A stretch of 64,000 nt of DNA from the NCBI GenBank assembly GCA_945919075.1, contig CAMEIX010000006.1, forward strand, positions 62,001-126,000. Direction: 5' to 3'. The notes under the pieces are model-generated. The model saw only the letters and a program-made list of their open reading frames with translations, made no database searches and had not been told where the DNA came from. This document shows, piece by piece, positions 9,411 to 18,789 of the stretch. The position numbers and the translations under genes were made by a program. Each line of letters begins with the position of its first letter. The first letter of the stretch is position 1. The DNA is from an uncultured Lachnospiraceae bacterium. GTDB lineage: Bacteria > Bacillota > Clostridia > Lachnospirales > Lachnospiraceae.

Positions 9411-11063
9411 ATGATTACATTAAAGATTGAAGGGGTAGAAAAACAATATCCGAAGGGAATCACTTATGAGGAAATTGTGAGGGATTATCAGGACAAATAT
9501 GAAAATCAGATTGCGCTGGTTTCCATAAACGGTAAAGTTACCGAATTGTTTAAGCGGGCAAACAAGAGTGGGGAACTGGGCTTTTTTACCTTGAAGGACG
9601 CACTGGGAAGCAAGACCTATGCCCGTACCGCCACCATGATGTTAATGAAGGCTGTATTTGACGTGGCAGGGCCTGAATGTGCACAGAAATGCAGAGTAAA
9701 TTTCACCATAGGACCCGGCTATTATGTGACAGCCGGTGATTATCAGATGGATGAGGACTTTATCCAAAAGGTAAAGGCACGTATGGAAGAACTTCGGGAG
9801 CAGAAGATGCCCATGTTAAAACGTTCCTACAGCCTCGATGATGCCAGAGAACTTTTCCGGGAAAATGGAATGGAAGATAAACTCAAACTTTTCCATTACA
9901 GGAGAAGCTCTTCTGTTAATATCTATGAGATGGAAGGGTATTATGATTATTATTACGGTTATATGCTCCCCAATGCGGGTTATGTAAAACATTTTGATCT
10001 GATTGCTTATAAAGAGGGCATGCTTTTGGTGCTTCCGAGAGCCAAGGAACCGGATGTGGTGCCCCAGGTTCCGGAAAGGCATCTCTTATTCGAAACCTTA
10101 AACGATGCAGAAAAATGGGGCGAAAAGATTAATATTACAACCGTTGGGGATTTGAACGATGCAGTCTGTTCCGGAAGTATCAGCGATATGATTCTGGTGC
10201 AGGAGGCTGAGCAGGAAAGAAAAATCGGTGAAATTGCCAAAGAGATTGTTAAGCGCGGTAATGTGAAATTTATTATGATTGCCGGACCTTCCTCTTCCGG
10301 AAAGACCAGTTTTTCCCATCGTTTATCCATTCAGCTTCGTACCCAGGGCATGACACCCCATCCCATTGCACTGGATGATTATTTTGTGGACAGGGAATTT
10401 ACGCCCAGAGATGAAAACGGGGATTACAACTTTGAATGTCTGGAAGCATTGGATGTGGAGAAATTCAATCAGGATATGATTGCGCTCTTAAACGGTGAAG
10501 AGGTTGAGATGCCCACCTTTAATTTTAAGATTGGCAAGCGGGAATATAAAGGGAATACCATGAAACTTGGAAAAGATGATGTTCTGGTGATTGAGGGTAT
10601 TCACGGGCTGAACGATAAGATGTCTTATGCCTTGCCTGATGAAAGCAAATTCCGGATTTATATCAGTGCACTGACCAGCTTAAACATTGATGAACACAAC
10701 CGGATTCCTACCACCGATGCCAGACTGTTAAGGCGCATGGTAAGGGATGCCAGAACCCGCGGCTCCAGCGCGAAGAGAACTATTCAGATGTGGCCCAGTG
10801 TAAGACGCGGAGAAGAGGAGAATATTTTCCCCTTCCAGGAAAGAGCAGATGCCATGTTTAATTCGGCGCTGATTTATGAACTTGCGGTAATGAAACAGTT
10901 TGCAGAGCCTCTTTTATTCAGTATTGAAAAAGGGGAGCCGGAATATTACGAAGCAAAGCGCCTGCTGAAATTCCTGGACTATTTTCTGGGAGTAAGCAGT
11001 GAAAACCTTCCCAATAATTCCATTTGCAGGGAATTTGTGGGGGGAAGCTGTTTCAATGTATAA
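9411..11063 (+). CDS. Uridine kinase family protein with N-terminal TGS-like domain
   Basis: IAGPSSSGKTSFSHRL; DDYFVDREFTP; N-terminal VEKQYPKGITYEEIV. Confidence 0.88.
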   Translation: MITLKIEGVEKQYPKGITYEEIVRDYQDKYENQIALVSINGKVTELFKRANKSGELGFFTLKDALGSKTYARTATMMLMKAVFDVAGPECAQKCRVNFTIGPGYYVTAGDYQMDEDFIQKVKARMEELREQKMPMLKRSYSLDDARELFRENGMEDKLKLFHYRRSSSVNIYEMEGYYDYYYGYMLPNAGYVKHFDLIAYKEGMLLVLPRAKEPDVVPQVPERHLLFETLNDAEKWGEKINITTVGDLNDAVCSGSISDMILVQEAEQERKIGEIAKEIVKRGNVKFIMIAGPSSSGKTSFSHRLSIQLRTQGMTPHPIALDDYFVDREFTPRDENGDYNFECLEALDVEKFNQDMIALLNGEEVEMPTFNFKIGKREYKGNTMKLGKDDVLVIEGIHGLNDKMSYALPDESKFRIYISALTSLNIDEHNRIPTTDARLLRRMVRDARTRGSSAKRTIQMWPSVRRGEEENIFPFQERADAMFNSALIYELAVMKQFAEPLLFSIEKGEPEYYEAKRLLKFLDYFLGVSSENLPNNSICREFVGGSCFNV

Positions 11064-11170
11064 AGGATTGTTGCCTCTGAAAGAGATGACAGGAAAATTT
11101 TAGAATTATTTAAGAGGAAGTTTTTTGACAGAGAAGTTTCGCAGTGCTAAACTAAATACGCTTTTTAAAC

Positions 11171-11504
11171 AAGTAGGACAAATAATCGCGGCCACATAAG
11201 TGGGTGAGGAAAGTCCGGGCTTCATAGGGCAGGATGCCGGATAACGTCCGGTGGAGGTGACTCCAAGGAAAGTGCAACAGAAATAAACCGCCGGTCTTAG
11301 GACCGGTAAGGGTGGAAAGGCAGTGCAAGAGACTACCGTCCGCATAGTAATATACGGAGCCATGTAAACCCCATCCGAAGCAAGACCAAAAGAAAACGAT
11401 AGGCTTGCCCGGCCTGTTTTCAGGTGGGTCGCTTGAGGCTGCCGGTAACGGCAGTCCTAGATAGATGATTATTCAATGACATAACCCGGCTTATCGTCCT
11501 GCTT
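11171..11504 (+). ncRNA. rnpB: RNase P RNA (bacterial)
   Basis: gaggaaagtccgggct, gtgcaacagaaa, aagggtggaaaggcagtgcaagagactaccg, and 3' gatgattattcaatgacataacccggctta; P1 arms aagtaggac/gtcctgctt. Confidence 0.95.
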
Positions 11505-11511
11505 GTTATAT

Positions 11512-11540
11512 GTGATAAGTTCCCGCAGGGAACTTATCAC
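11512..11540. repeat. Leader hairpin of palindrome array 1
   Basis: Perfect 13-bp inverted repeat gtgataagttccc-gca-gggaacttatcac. Confidence 0.9.
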
Positions 11541-11775
11541 GTAGCGTCAGCCCCTTTGCCGAAGGCAAATTCAAATGGGCTGACGTTCCCGAAAGGATGT
11601 AGCGTCAGCCCCTTTGCCGAAGGCAAATTTGAATGGGCTGACGTTCCCGTAGAAAGACGTAGCGTCAGCCCCTTTGCCGAAGGCAAATTTGAATGGGCTG
11701 ACGTTCCCGTAGAAAGACGTAGCACCAGCCCCTCGCCGAAGGCGAATTAAATGGGCTGGTGTTCCCGAAAGGAAG
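11541..11775. repeat. Tandem palindromic repeat array 1 (4 units, period 58/60/60)
   Basis: Units start at 11541, 11599, 11659, 11719; core cgtcagcccctttgccgaaggcaaatttgaatgggctgacgttcccg. Confidence 0.95.
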
Positions 11776-11783
11776 AGAATTTT

Positions 11784-12449
11784 ATGAAAAGAAAAAAGAA
11801 TGCGCTGTGGTACTGGGGCGTCGGCCTAATGATTTTCTGGGTGATTGTCATGATTCTTCTGTACTGGGACCAGCCCACCGCAGAAGAAAAGTACGCATAT
11901 GTAGTAAAAATTGAAACTCCCTATTTTAAGGGACATGGAGGTGTCTCTACCGTCCAGGAGGATGATGTTTATTTTTATACAACGGCACATATGATGACGG
12001 GCATGAACATAGGGGATGAGGTTAACATAACCACGCATGATGGTACGGTTGGTAAAGGAGAATTATACTACGTATCCGAAAATGCTGACGTTGCCTTTGT
12101 AAAGGCCAATAAGAATGATGTGGGCCTTGTTACAGTGACAAAGGTGGTTACGGCGCGCATTGATAAATTAAAGGAAGGCGATTCCCTCTGGTCCATCTAT
12201 TATGTGGAAGGGGAATTGTATGATACGGAGGGAGTGATTGTTTCTCCCTGGATTTATGTGGAAGACTTTGGTTCCGACATGATGGTGATGACGATGGAAG
12301 TGACACCCGGAATGTCCGGATGCCCCATTGTAGACGGTCAGAATGCATTTTACGGCATGCTTTGCGGAGAGAGTGGGGACGGTGAAGTAGCAGTACTTCC
12401 GTATGCCGTATTGAGTGCAGAATGGGAAAATGCAAATGCAGACAGATAA
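11784..12449 (+). CDS. Membrane-anchored trypsin-like serine protease
   Basis: N-terminal TM; TTAHMM (His), ADVAFVK (Asp), TPGMSGCPIVDG (Ser). Confidence 0.75.
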   Translation: MKRKKNALWYWGVGLMIFWVIVMILLYWDQPTAEEKYAYVVKIETPYFKGHGGVSTVQEDDVYFYTTAHMMTGMNIGDEVNITTHDGTVGKGELYYVSENADVAFVKANKNDVGLVTVTKVVTARIDKLKEGDSLWSIYYVEGELYDTEGVIVSPWIYVEDFGSDMMVMTMEVTPGMSGCPIVDGQNAFYGMLCGESGDGEVAVLPYAVLSAEWENANADR

Positions 12450-12480
12450 AATTTATACCAAATAGAAAGAAGGAATTAAA

Positions 12481-13644
12481 ATGACAAAAATTGATATTTT
12501 CTCAGGATTTTTAGGTGCGGGAAAGACAACCCTTATTAAGAAACTGTTGAAGGAAGCACTGCATGGGGACAAAACAGTTCTTATTGAAAATGAATTCGGA
12601 GAAATCGGAATCGACGGTGGCTTCTTAAAGGAAGCAGGAATTGAGATTAAGGAAATGAACTCAGGATGTATCTGCTGCTCCCTGGTAGGGGACTTCGGAA
12701 CTTCCTTAAAGGAAGTAATCGAAAAGTATGCACCTGACAGAATTCTGATTGAGCCCTCCGGAGTGGGTAAACTCTCCGATGTGGTAAAAGCAGTGGATGA
12801 TGTTGCGGCAAATCTGGATGTTCAGGTAAACAGTGCGGTAGCAGTAGTAGATGCAGCAAAGTGCAAAATGTATATCAAAAACTTTGGTGAATTTTTCTGT
12901 AATCAGATTGCATGCGCCGGAACTATTGTACTCAGCCGTTCCCAGAATGTGAGCGAAGAAAAGCTGAATACCTGTGTGGAACTGATTCGTCAGTACAACA
13001 AGGAAGCAACCATTATCACAACTCCCTGGGACGAACTTAAGGGAGAGGATATCTTAAAGACCATTGAAGGCGCGGACAAGCTGGAAGATATGATTCACGC
13101 ACTTTTGGAAGAAGAGCACGGACACCATCACGACCACTGTGATCATGACCACGAAGACCATGACCATCACGACCACGAGCACTGTGACCACGACCATGAA
13201 GACCATGACCACCACAATCACGAGCATTGCGACCATGACCATGATCATCACGACCACGACCATCATGACCACGAACATCACGATCATGACGAAAACTGCA
13301 CCTGCGGTTGTCACGACCATGACCATCATGATCATCATGACCATAAGCATCATCATGCGGATGAGGTGTTTACAAGCTGGGGTAAGGAAACGGCAAAAGT
13401 ATTTACAAAAGAGAAGATTACGGATATCCTGAATACCTTTGCAGAAGACAACCTTGGTATGACCTATGGTGTCATTTTGCGTGCAAAGGGTATGGTTCCG
13501 GCTGAGGACGGTACCTGGATTTACTTTGATTATGTACCCGGAGAAAGTGACATTCGTACGGGTGAAGCACAGGTGACCGGAAAACTTTGCGTCATCGGCT
13601 CCAAACTGGACGAAGAGGCACTGGAAGAACTGTTTTTAGCATAA
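12481..13644 (+). CDS. CobW/COG0523 GTPase with very long His/Asp-rich metal-binding insert
   Basis: GFLGAGKTTLIKK, GCICC motif, His/Asp run (HGHHHDHCDHDHEDHDHH...CTCGCHDHD). Confidence 0.93.
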   Translation: MTKIDIFSGFLGAGKTTLIKKLLKEALHGDKTVLIENEFGEIGIDGGFLKEAGIEIKEMNSGCICCSLVGDFGTSLKEVIEKYAPDRILIEPSGVGKLSDVVKAVDDVAANLDVQVNSAVAVVDAAKCKMYIKNFGEFFCNQIACAGTIVLSRSQNVSEEKLNTCVELIRQYNKEATIITTPWDELKGEDILKTIEGADKLEDMIHALLEEEHGHHHDHCDHDHEDHDHHDHEHCDHDHEDHDHHNHEHCDHDHDHHDHDHHDHEHHDHDENCTCGCHDHDHHDHHDHKHHHADEVFTSWGKETAKVFTKEKITDILNTFAEDNLGMTYGVILRAKGMVPAEDGTWIYFDYVPGESDIRTGEAQVTGKLCVIGSKLDEEALEELFLA

Positions 13645-13662
13645 TAAGGAAAGAGGGATATT

Positions 13663-14592
13663 ATGAAACCCGTATACATGATTAACGGCTTTTTGGAAAG
13701 CGGTAAAACAGAATTTATAACGTATACTATTGCACAGCCCTATTTCCGGACAAAAGGACTCACCCTTATTATTGTGTGTGAAGAAGGGGAAGTGGAGTAC
13801 GATGCAAAACTTTTAAAAGCAAACAGAGCAGTTGTGGAGATGATTGAGGACGAGGAAGAATTTACGGCTGCCAATCTGGTAGAACTGGAGAAAAAGCACA
13901 AGCCGGACCGTATTATCATTGAGTTTAACGGTATGTGGAATTATAAAAACGTTAAGCTTCCCTGGCACTGGCGCATTGAACAGCAGATCACAACGGTCGA
14001 TGGTTCTACCTTCCCGGTATACTATAACAATATGCGTTCCCAGTTCGCGGAAATGATACGCGGTTCCGAAATGATTATCGTAAACCGCTGTGACGGAGTG
14101 GAAGATTTAAATACCTACAAGAGAAATATTAAAACCATCAATCCAAAGGCAGATGTAATTTTTGAGGATAAAAACGGTGAAATTACGGATATCCTGGAGG
14201 ATGACCTGCCCTATGACCTGAAACAGGATTTTTTGGAGCTGGATGATGAGGGGTACGGAATCTTTTTTATGGATATCATGGATCATCCCGAGCGTTATGA
14301 AGGAAAAACGATAGAATATCTGGCAATGGTATTAAAGCCGGAGGGATTCCCGGAAGGGTATTTTGTACCCGGCCGAATGGCTATGACCTGCTGTGCGGAG
14401 GATATTTCCTTTCTGGGATATGCGTGCGAATATGAGGGCGCGGCTGCCCTGAACCAGAAAGAATGGGTAAAGGTGACGGCAGTAGTCCATCGCAAATACT
14501 GGAAGGATTACAATGGGGAAGGACCGGTACTGACGGCACTGAAAGTGGAGAAGGCCAAGGCTCCCAAGCAGGAAATCTTAAGTTTTACGTAG
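13663..14592 (+). CDS. CobW-like GTPase with YcgQ/DUF1980-like C-terminal region
   Basis: MINGFLESGKTEF Walker A, no CxCC; C-terminal PGRMAMTCCAEDISFLGYACEY. Confidence 0.7.
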   Translation: MKPVYMINGFLESGKTEFITYTIAQPYFRTKGLTLIIVCEEGEVEYDAKLLKANRAVVEMIEDEEEFTAANLVELEKKHKPDRIIIEFNGMWNYKNVKLPWHWRIEQQITTVDGSTFPVYYNNMRSQFAEMIRGSEMIIVNRCDGVEDLNTYKRNIKTINPKADVIFEDKNGEITDILEDDLPYDLKQDFLELDDEGYGIFFMDIMDHPERYEGKTIEYLAMVLKPEGFPEGYFVPGRMAMTCCAEDISFLGYACEYEGAAALNQKEWVKVTAVVHRKYWKDYNGEGPVLTALKVEKAKAPKQEILSFT

Positions 14593-14617
14593 AAAGGCAT
14601 GGTGTAATCACCAAAAG

Positions 14618-15388
14618 ATGGCAACAGGGTCTGAAAAAGAACTATTACAATTGCAGAGCCGCCTAAAAGATCTGGCAGAAAAGTCCTATCGGCAGAATGC
14701 CTATACGCACACAGGTTTTCTGGGACTTGCACAACTGGATGTCTATTACAGGATGGAAAAAGAACTTTCCTTTTCCCATCCTGCTTTATTTGGCGGGTAT
14801 GACGGTGCAGAGCGGATGATGATTCGTTTTGGAAATCCGGAGGAATTTGGTTATGAGGAAGATTTCCCCATTGTCTGTATCAAAGTAAGTCCTCTGCTTG
14901 CAAAATTTGCAGAAAATCTTTCTCACAGGGATTTCCTGGGGGCACTGATGAACCTGCAGATTGATCGCAGTCAGATTGGAGACATTCTGGTGGGGGAAAA
15001 GATAAGTTATTTTTACTGTGTGGAGACCATGGCAGATTTTATCTGTGAAAATCTGACGCAGATTAAACATACTCATATCCGTTGTGAAGTTACGGAGGAA
15101 AATGCTGATGTTGTGGCAGAGGAACCGAAAGAAATGACGGTACTGACCTCATCACTTCGGGCGGACGGCTGCATTTCCAAGGTATATAATCTTTCCAGAA
15201 CAGACAGTCTGAATATGTTTCAGGCAGGAAAAGTTTACATAAACGGTAGAATGACGGAAAATAACAGTTATAATCTGAAGGAAAATGATGTAGTAAATGT
15301 GCGGGGCTACGGTAAATTTATTTTCCGTGGTGTGAAATATGAAAGTAAGAAAGGAAAGTCCTGTTTGGACATTCTGCTCTACCGGTAA
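14618..15388 (+). CDS. YlmH-family S4 domain RNA-binding protein
   Basis: FLGALMNLQIDRSQIGDILVGE plus C-terminal S4 SRTDSLNMFQAGKVYINGR. Confidence 0.85.
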   Translation: MATGSEKELLQLQSRLKDLAEKSYRQNAYTHTGFLGLAQLDVYYRMEKELSFSHPALFGGYDGAERMMIRFGNPEEFGYEEDFPIVCIKVSPLLAKFAENLSHRDFLGALMNLQIDRSQIGDILVGEKISYFYCVETMADFICENLTQIKHTHIRCEVTEENADVVAEEPKEMTVLTSSLRADGCISKVYNLSRTDSLNMFQAGKVYINGRMTENNSYNLKENDVVNVRGYGKFIFRGVKYESKKGKSCLDILLYR

Positions 15389-15399
15389 GGAGGCTTAAG

Positions 15400-16230
15400 A
15401 TGTACGGGTATACGATAGAGCAATGGTTTTTCTTGTTTTGCTTTTATTCTCTTTTTGGCTGGTGTTATGAATCAGCCTATGTATCGATAAAACAAAAAAG
15501 ATGGGTTAACCGGGGATTTATGACCGGTCCTTTTCTGCCGCTGTACGGAAGCGGTGCGGTGATGCTTTTATTTGTTGCGGCACCTTTCCGGGAACATGTC
15601 TGGGCAGTATTTCTGGCCGGTGTTGTGGGTGCCACTATTTTAGAGTATCTGACGGGAACTGTTATGGAAGCCCTTTTTAAGGTACGGTACTGGGATTATT
15701 CCAACATGCCCTTTAATTATAAGGGGCGCATATCCCTCTTTGCATCCCTCCTGTGGGGCGTCATGGCCGTGTTTATTAATTATTTTTTGCAGGTCTACGT
15801 GGAAAAGTTAGTGTTCTTCATACCGGAGAAAACGTTATCCGTGATAGACTGTGTTCTGCTAATTGGAATGGTGGCGGATTTCTCCCTTGCATTTAAGGAA
15901 GCGCTGAATTTCAAAATGGCACTTTCCAAGCTTTCCGGCATTAAAGAAAACCTGCAGAGAATTAAGCAGAAGTTAAACAGCCTGACTCCCATCAAGGGAG
16001 ACGAACTGGAACAGAAGAGGGATTTCCTTTGGGACGGTCTTACAAGACATTCTGCGGAAATTAAGAATGAAATTATCAATCTCTATTCGGATTACAAGGA
16101 AAACCAGGCAAAGAAGGAACATCTCAAAAAAGAAAAATGGCTTTACAGAATTTTGCGTAATAACCCCACTATGCATTCCGAAAAGTATAAGGAAATTCTG
16201 CAGGAACTGCGGGAGCATATCAAAAGATAA
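15400..16230 (+). CDS. CmpB-type putative ABC transporter permease family membrane protein
   Basis: FFLFCFYSLFGWCYESAYVS...RGFMTGPFLPLYGSGAVML, TILEYLTGTVMEALF.RYWDYS. Confidence 0.8.
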   Translation: MYGYTIEQWFFLFCFYSLFGWCYESAYVSIKQKRWVNRGFMTGPFLPLYGSGAVMLLFVAAPFREHVWAVFLAGVVGATILEYLTGTVMEALFKVRYWDYSNMPFNYKGRISLFASLLWGVMAVFINYFLQVYVEKLVFFIPEKTLSVIDCVLLIGMVADFSLAFKEALNFKMALSKLSGIKENLQRIKQKLNSLTPIKGDELEQKRDFLWDGLTRHSAEIKNEIINLYSDYKENQAKKEHLKKEKWLYRILRNNPTMHSEKYKEILQELREHIKR

Positions 16231-16317
16231 ATGTATTTTCGGGCGAGTTTATATTGCTTCATATCACAGAATATGATAAAATATTTTTCAGAATAATTAT
16301 CGTTTAAGGAGGATCTC

Positions 16318-16857
16318 ATGACAGCTAATGAATGTATCAAAGGTCGCAGAAGTATCCGCGCATTTCAGGACAGAGCAGTGGGGCATGAATTGATTGCCAA
16401 TATTGTGGAAACCGCATCTTTCGCTCCCAGTTGGAAAAACACCCAGGTAGCCAGATACATTGCCGTGGAAGGTGCCTTAAAGGATCAGATTGCAGAGGAA
16501 TGTACCGGGGCTTATGCCAGAAATGGTGAAATTATCAAAGAAGCGCCCATGTTAATTGCAGTGACTATGGTAACCGGCCGCAGTGGCTTTGAGAGGGATG
16601 GGTCTTTCAGTACCACGAAAGGAACCGGATGGCAGATGTTTGATTCCGGCGTTGCTTCTGAGGCGTTTTGTCTTGCAGCATATGAACAGGGACTGGGAAC
16701 CGTTATCATGGGTATTTTTGACGAAGCGAAAGCCGCTTCTTTATTAGGCGTTCCCGAAGGTCAGGAACTTGTCTGCCTTATTCCTATCGGATATCCTGCA
16801 GAAAGCCCTGCAGCACCGAAACGGAAAACGGTGGAAGATTTATTAACATTTAAGTAA
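16318..16857 (+). CDS. Nitroreductase family protein
   Basis: CIKGRRSIRAFQD; SFAPSWKNTQ; YEQGLGTVIMG; C-terminal IPIGYPAE. Confidence 0.88.
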   Translation: MTANECIKGRRSIRAFQDRAVGHELIANIVETASFAPSWKNTQVARYIAVEGALKDQIAEECTGAYARNGEIIKEAPMLIAVTMVTGRSGFERDGSFSTTKGTGWQMFDSGVASEAFCLAAYEQGLGTVIMGIFDEAKAASLLGVPEGQELVCLIPIGYPAESPAAPKRKTVEDLLTFK

Positions 16858-16862
16858 ATTTT

Positions 16863-16896
16863 AAAAATCGAAGAGATTTTCTCTTCGATTTTTTTT
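16863..16896 (+). terminator. Intrinsic terminator directly abutting pyrB RBS
   Basis: 13-bp stem aaaaatcgaagag/ctcttcgattttt plus T-run; RBS aggagg follows at 16897. Confidence 0.88.
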
Positions 16897-16908
16897 AGGA
16901 GGTAAGAG

Positions 16909-17823
16909 ATGAGACATTTAATGAGTCCGTTGGATTTTACCACGGAAGAACTGGACAAACTGTTTGATCTGGCAGAAGATATTTCCGCCAATCCGAAAAA
17001 ATATGCACATGCCTGTGACGGAAAGATTATGGCAACCTGTTTCTATGAGCCAAGTACCCGGACAAGACTCAGTTTTGAATCCGCAATGATTCGTTTAGGA
17101 GGACAGGTTCTGGGATTTTCCGACGGTTCCAATTCCTCAGCAGCAAAAGGAGAAAGCGTTTCCGATACCATCCGGGTGATTTCCTGTTATGCAGACATAT
17201 GTGCCATGCGCCATCCCAAGGAGGGAGCTCCCATGGTTGCGGCAGAAAAATCCGGGATTCCCGTTATCAATGCAGGTGACGGGGGACATCAGCATCCTAC
17301 ACAGACCCTGACCGATTTGTTAACCATCCGCAGTCTGAAAAAGAGACTCGATAATCTGACCATCGGGCTTTGCGGAGATTTAAAATTCGGACGAACCGTA
17401 CATTCCCTGATTCATGCCCTTACCCGTTATAAAGGGATTCGCTTTGTATTCATATCCCCTGAGGAATTAAAAGTGCCGGATTACATCACAGACATGCTTA
17501 AGGAAAAGAATGTTCCGTACAAAGAAGTTATGCATTTGGAAGAAGTCATGCCCACACTGGATCTTTTGTACATGACCAGGGTGCAGAAGGAGCGTTTCTT
17601 CAATGAGGAGGATTATGTCCGCCTGAAGGATTTCTATATTCTGGACAGTGCCAAGATGGAGCTTGCCGGTAAGGATATGCTGATTCTGCATCCCCTTCCC
17701 AGGGTGAATGAAATTTCCGTGGAACTGGATGATGACCCCAGAGCCGTTTATTTCAAACAGGCGCAGTATGGTGTTTATGTCAGAATGGCACTGATTTTAA
17801 CACTGCTTGGACTGGCAGAATGA
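16909..17823 (+). CDS. pyrB: Aspartate carbamoyltransferase catalytic subunit
   Basis: [45 protein letters not shown]. Confidence 0.97.
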   Translation: MRHLMSPLDFTTEELDKLFDLAEDISANPKKYAHACDGKIMATCFYEPSTRTRLSFESAMIRLGGQVLGFSDGSNSSAAKGESVSDTIRVISCYADICAMRHPKEGAPMVAAEKSGIPVINAGDGGHQHPTQTLTDLLTIRSLKKRLDNLTIGLCGDLKFGRTVHSLIHALTRYKGIRFVFISPEELKVPDYITDMLKEKNVPYKEVMHLEEVMPTLDLLYMTRVQKERFFNEEDYVRLKDFYILDSAKMELAGKDMLILHPLPRVNEISVELDDDPRAVYFKQAQYGVYVRMALILTLLGLAE

Positions 17824-17838
17824 TAGGAGGAATGCGAT

Positions 17839-18270
17839 ATGTTGAATGTAGGAAAGATAGAAGAAGGTTTTGTGTTGGACCATATCAAAGCCGGAAAAAG
17901 CATGGATATTTATAAGCATCTGCAGCTTGGAAAACTGGATTGTACCGTGGCCATTATTAAAAATGCCAAAAGCGAAAAGATGGGCAAGAAGGATATCTTA
18001 AAAGTGGAATGTGACATTAACCAGTTAAATCTGGATGTGTTAGCCTTTATTGACCACAATATCACCGTAAATGTCATTAAGGACGGTGAAATCGTGGATA
18101 AGAAGGAACTGGTACTTCCCAAAATGATTAAAAATGTCATCCACTGCAAAAATCCCCGCTGCATCACCTCGATTGAGCAGGGACTTCCACATATTTTTGT
18201 GCTGGCAGATGAGGAAAGGGAAATCTATCGTTGCAAATACTGTGAAGAAAAAGGAAGCGGTATGCAATAA
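17839..18270 (+). CDS. pyrI: Aspartate carbamoyltransferase regulatory subunit
   Basis: GFVLDHIKAGKSMDIY; zinc site CKNPRCI...CKYCE. Confidence 0.95.
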   Translation: MLNVGKIEEGFVLDHIKAGKSMDIYKHLQLGKLDCTVAIIKNAKSEKMGKKDILKVECDINQLNLDVLAFIDHNITVNVIKDGEIVDKKELVLPKMIKNVIHCKNPRCITSIEQGLPHIFVLADEEREIYRCKYCEEKGSGMQ

Positions 18271-18368
18271 ACAGATTGACAACTTCTGACAATCTTCCTG
18301 CTTGCATATTAGCACATCTTTCGGTATAATAAGCACAAGAATGGCTTTTATACAAAGGAGGATGCATT

Positions 18369-18761
18369 ATGGCAAGAACATTGGATCCCGATATTAAATT
18401 CAGAGAAAGAAAGAGATGGGTATTTTTCGGATTACCTTTCACCTTTACCGTGTACATCGTAAAAGATGATATGTTTACCATTGATCAGGGTTTCTTAAAA
18501 AAGATTGAGAATGACTGTTACATGTATAAGATTCAGGATGTACAGTTGCAGGAAAGCTTTTGGGAGAGAATCTTCGGACTGGGGAGCATTATCTGTTTTA
18601 CCGGTGATACCACACATCCGAAACTTGAGATTAAGCATATTAAAAACGCCAAGAAACTCAAAAACTATATCCTGCAAGCATCCGAAGCAGCGCGTATGAG
18701 ACGCAGGACGTTGAATACCCTGAACATCGGGGCGGAAGATTTGGACGATATGGCAGATTAA
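18369..18761 (+). CDS. PH-domain-like (DUF304/YdbS type) protein
   Basis: Short soluble protein with bPH-like pattern (TIDQGFLKKIENDCYMYKIQDVQL...GSIICFTGDTTHP). Confidence 0.55.
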   Translation: MARTLDPDIKFRERKRWVFFGLPFTFTVYIVKDDMFTIDQGFLKKIENDCYMYKIQDVQLQESFWERIFGLGSIICFTGDTTHPKLEIKHIKNAKKLKNYILQASEAARMRRRTLNTLNIGAEDLDDMAD

Positions 18762-18763
18762 AA

Positions 18764-18789
18764 ATAGGACGGAGGCTTCTCCGTCCTAT
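18764..18789. terminator. Bidirectional terminator hairpin between convergent genes
   Basis: ataggacggag-gctt-ctccgtcctat. Confidence 0.8.

Noticed and set aside
11537-11750. ORFs 11537..11725 (-) and 11556..11750 (+), also 30492..30683 (+)
   Set aside because: Open frames created by the tandem palindromic repeats; internally repetitive peptides (e.g. LRLSTGTSAHSNLPSAKG), no RBS context.
11541-11775. CRISPR array
   Set aside because: Units are adjacent palindromes with no unique spacers and no cas genes nearby; the repeat itself fills the period.
13054-13432. ORFs 13054..13356 (-) and 13139..13432 (+)
   Set aside because: Alternative-frame readings of the His/Asp codon tract; Met/Val or Thr/Met low-complexity only.
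18764-18789. Regulatory palindrome
   Set aside because: Position between convergent genes and stem-loop form are fully explained as a bidirectional terminator.
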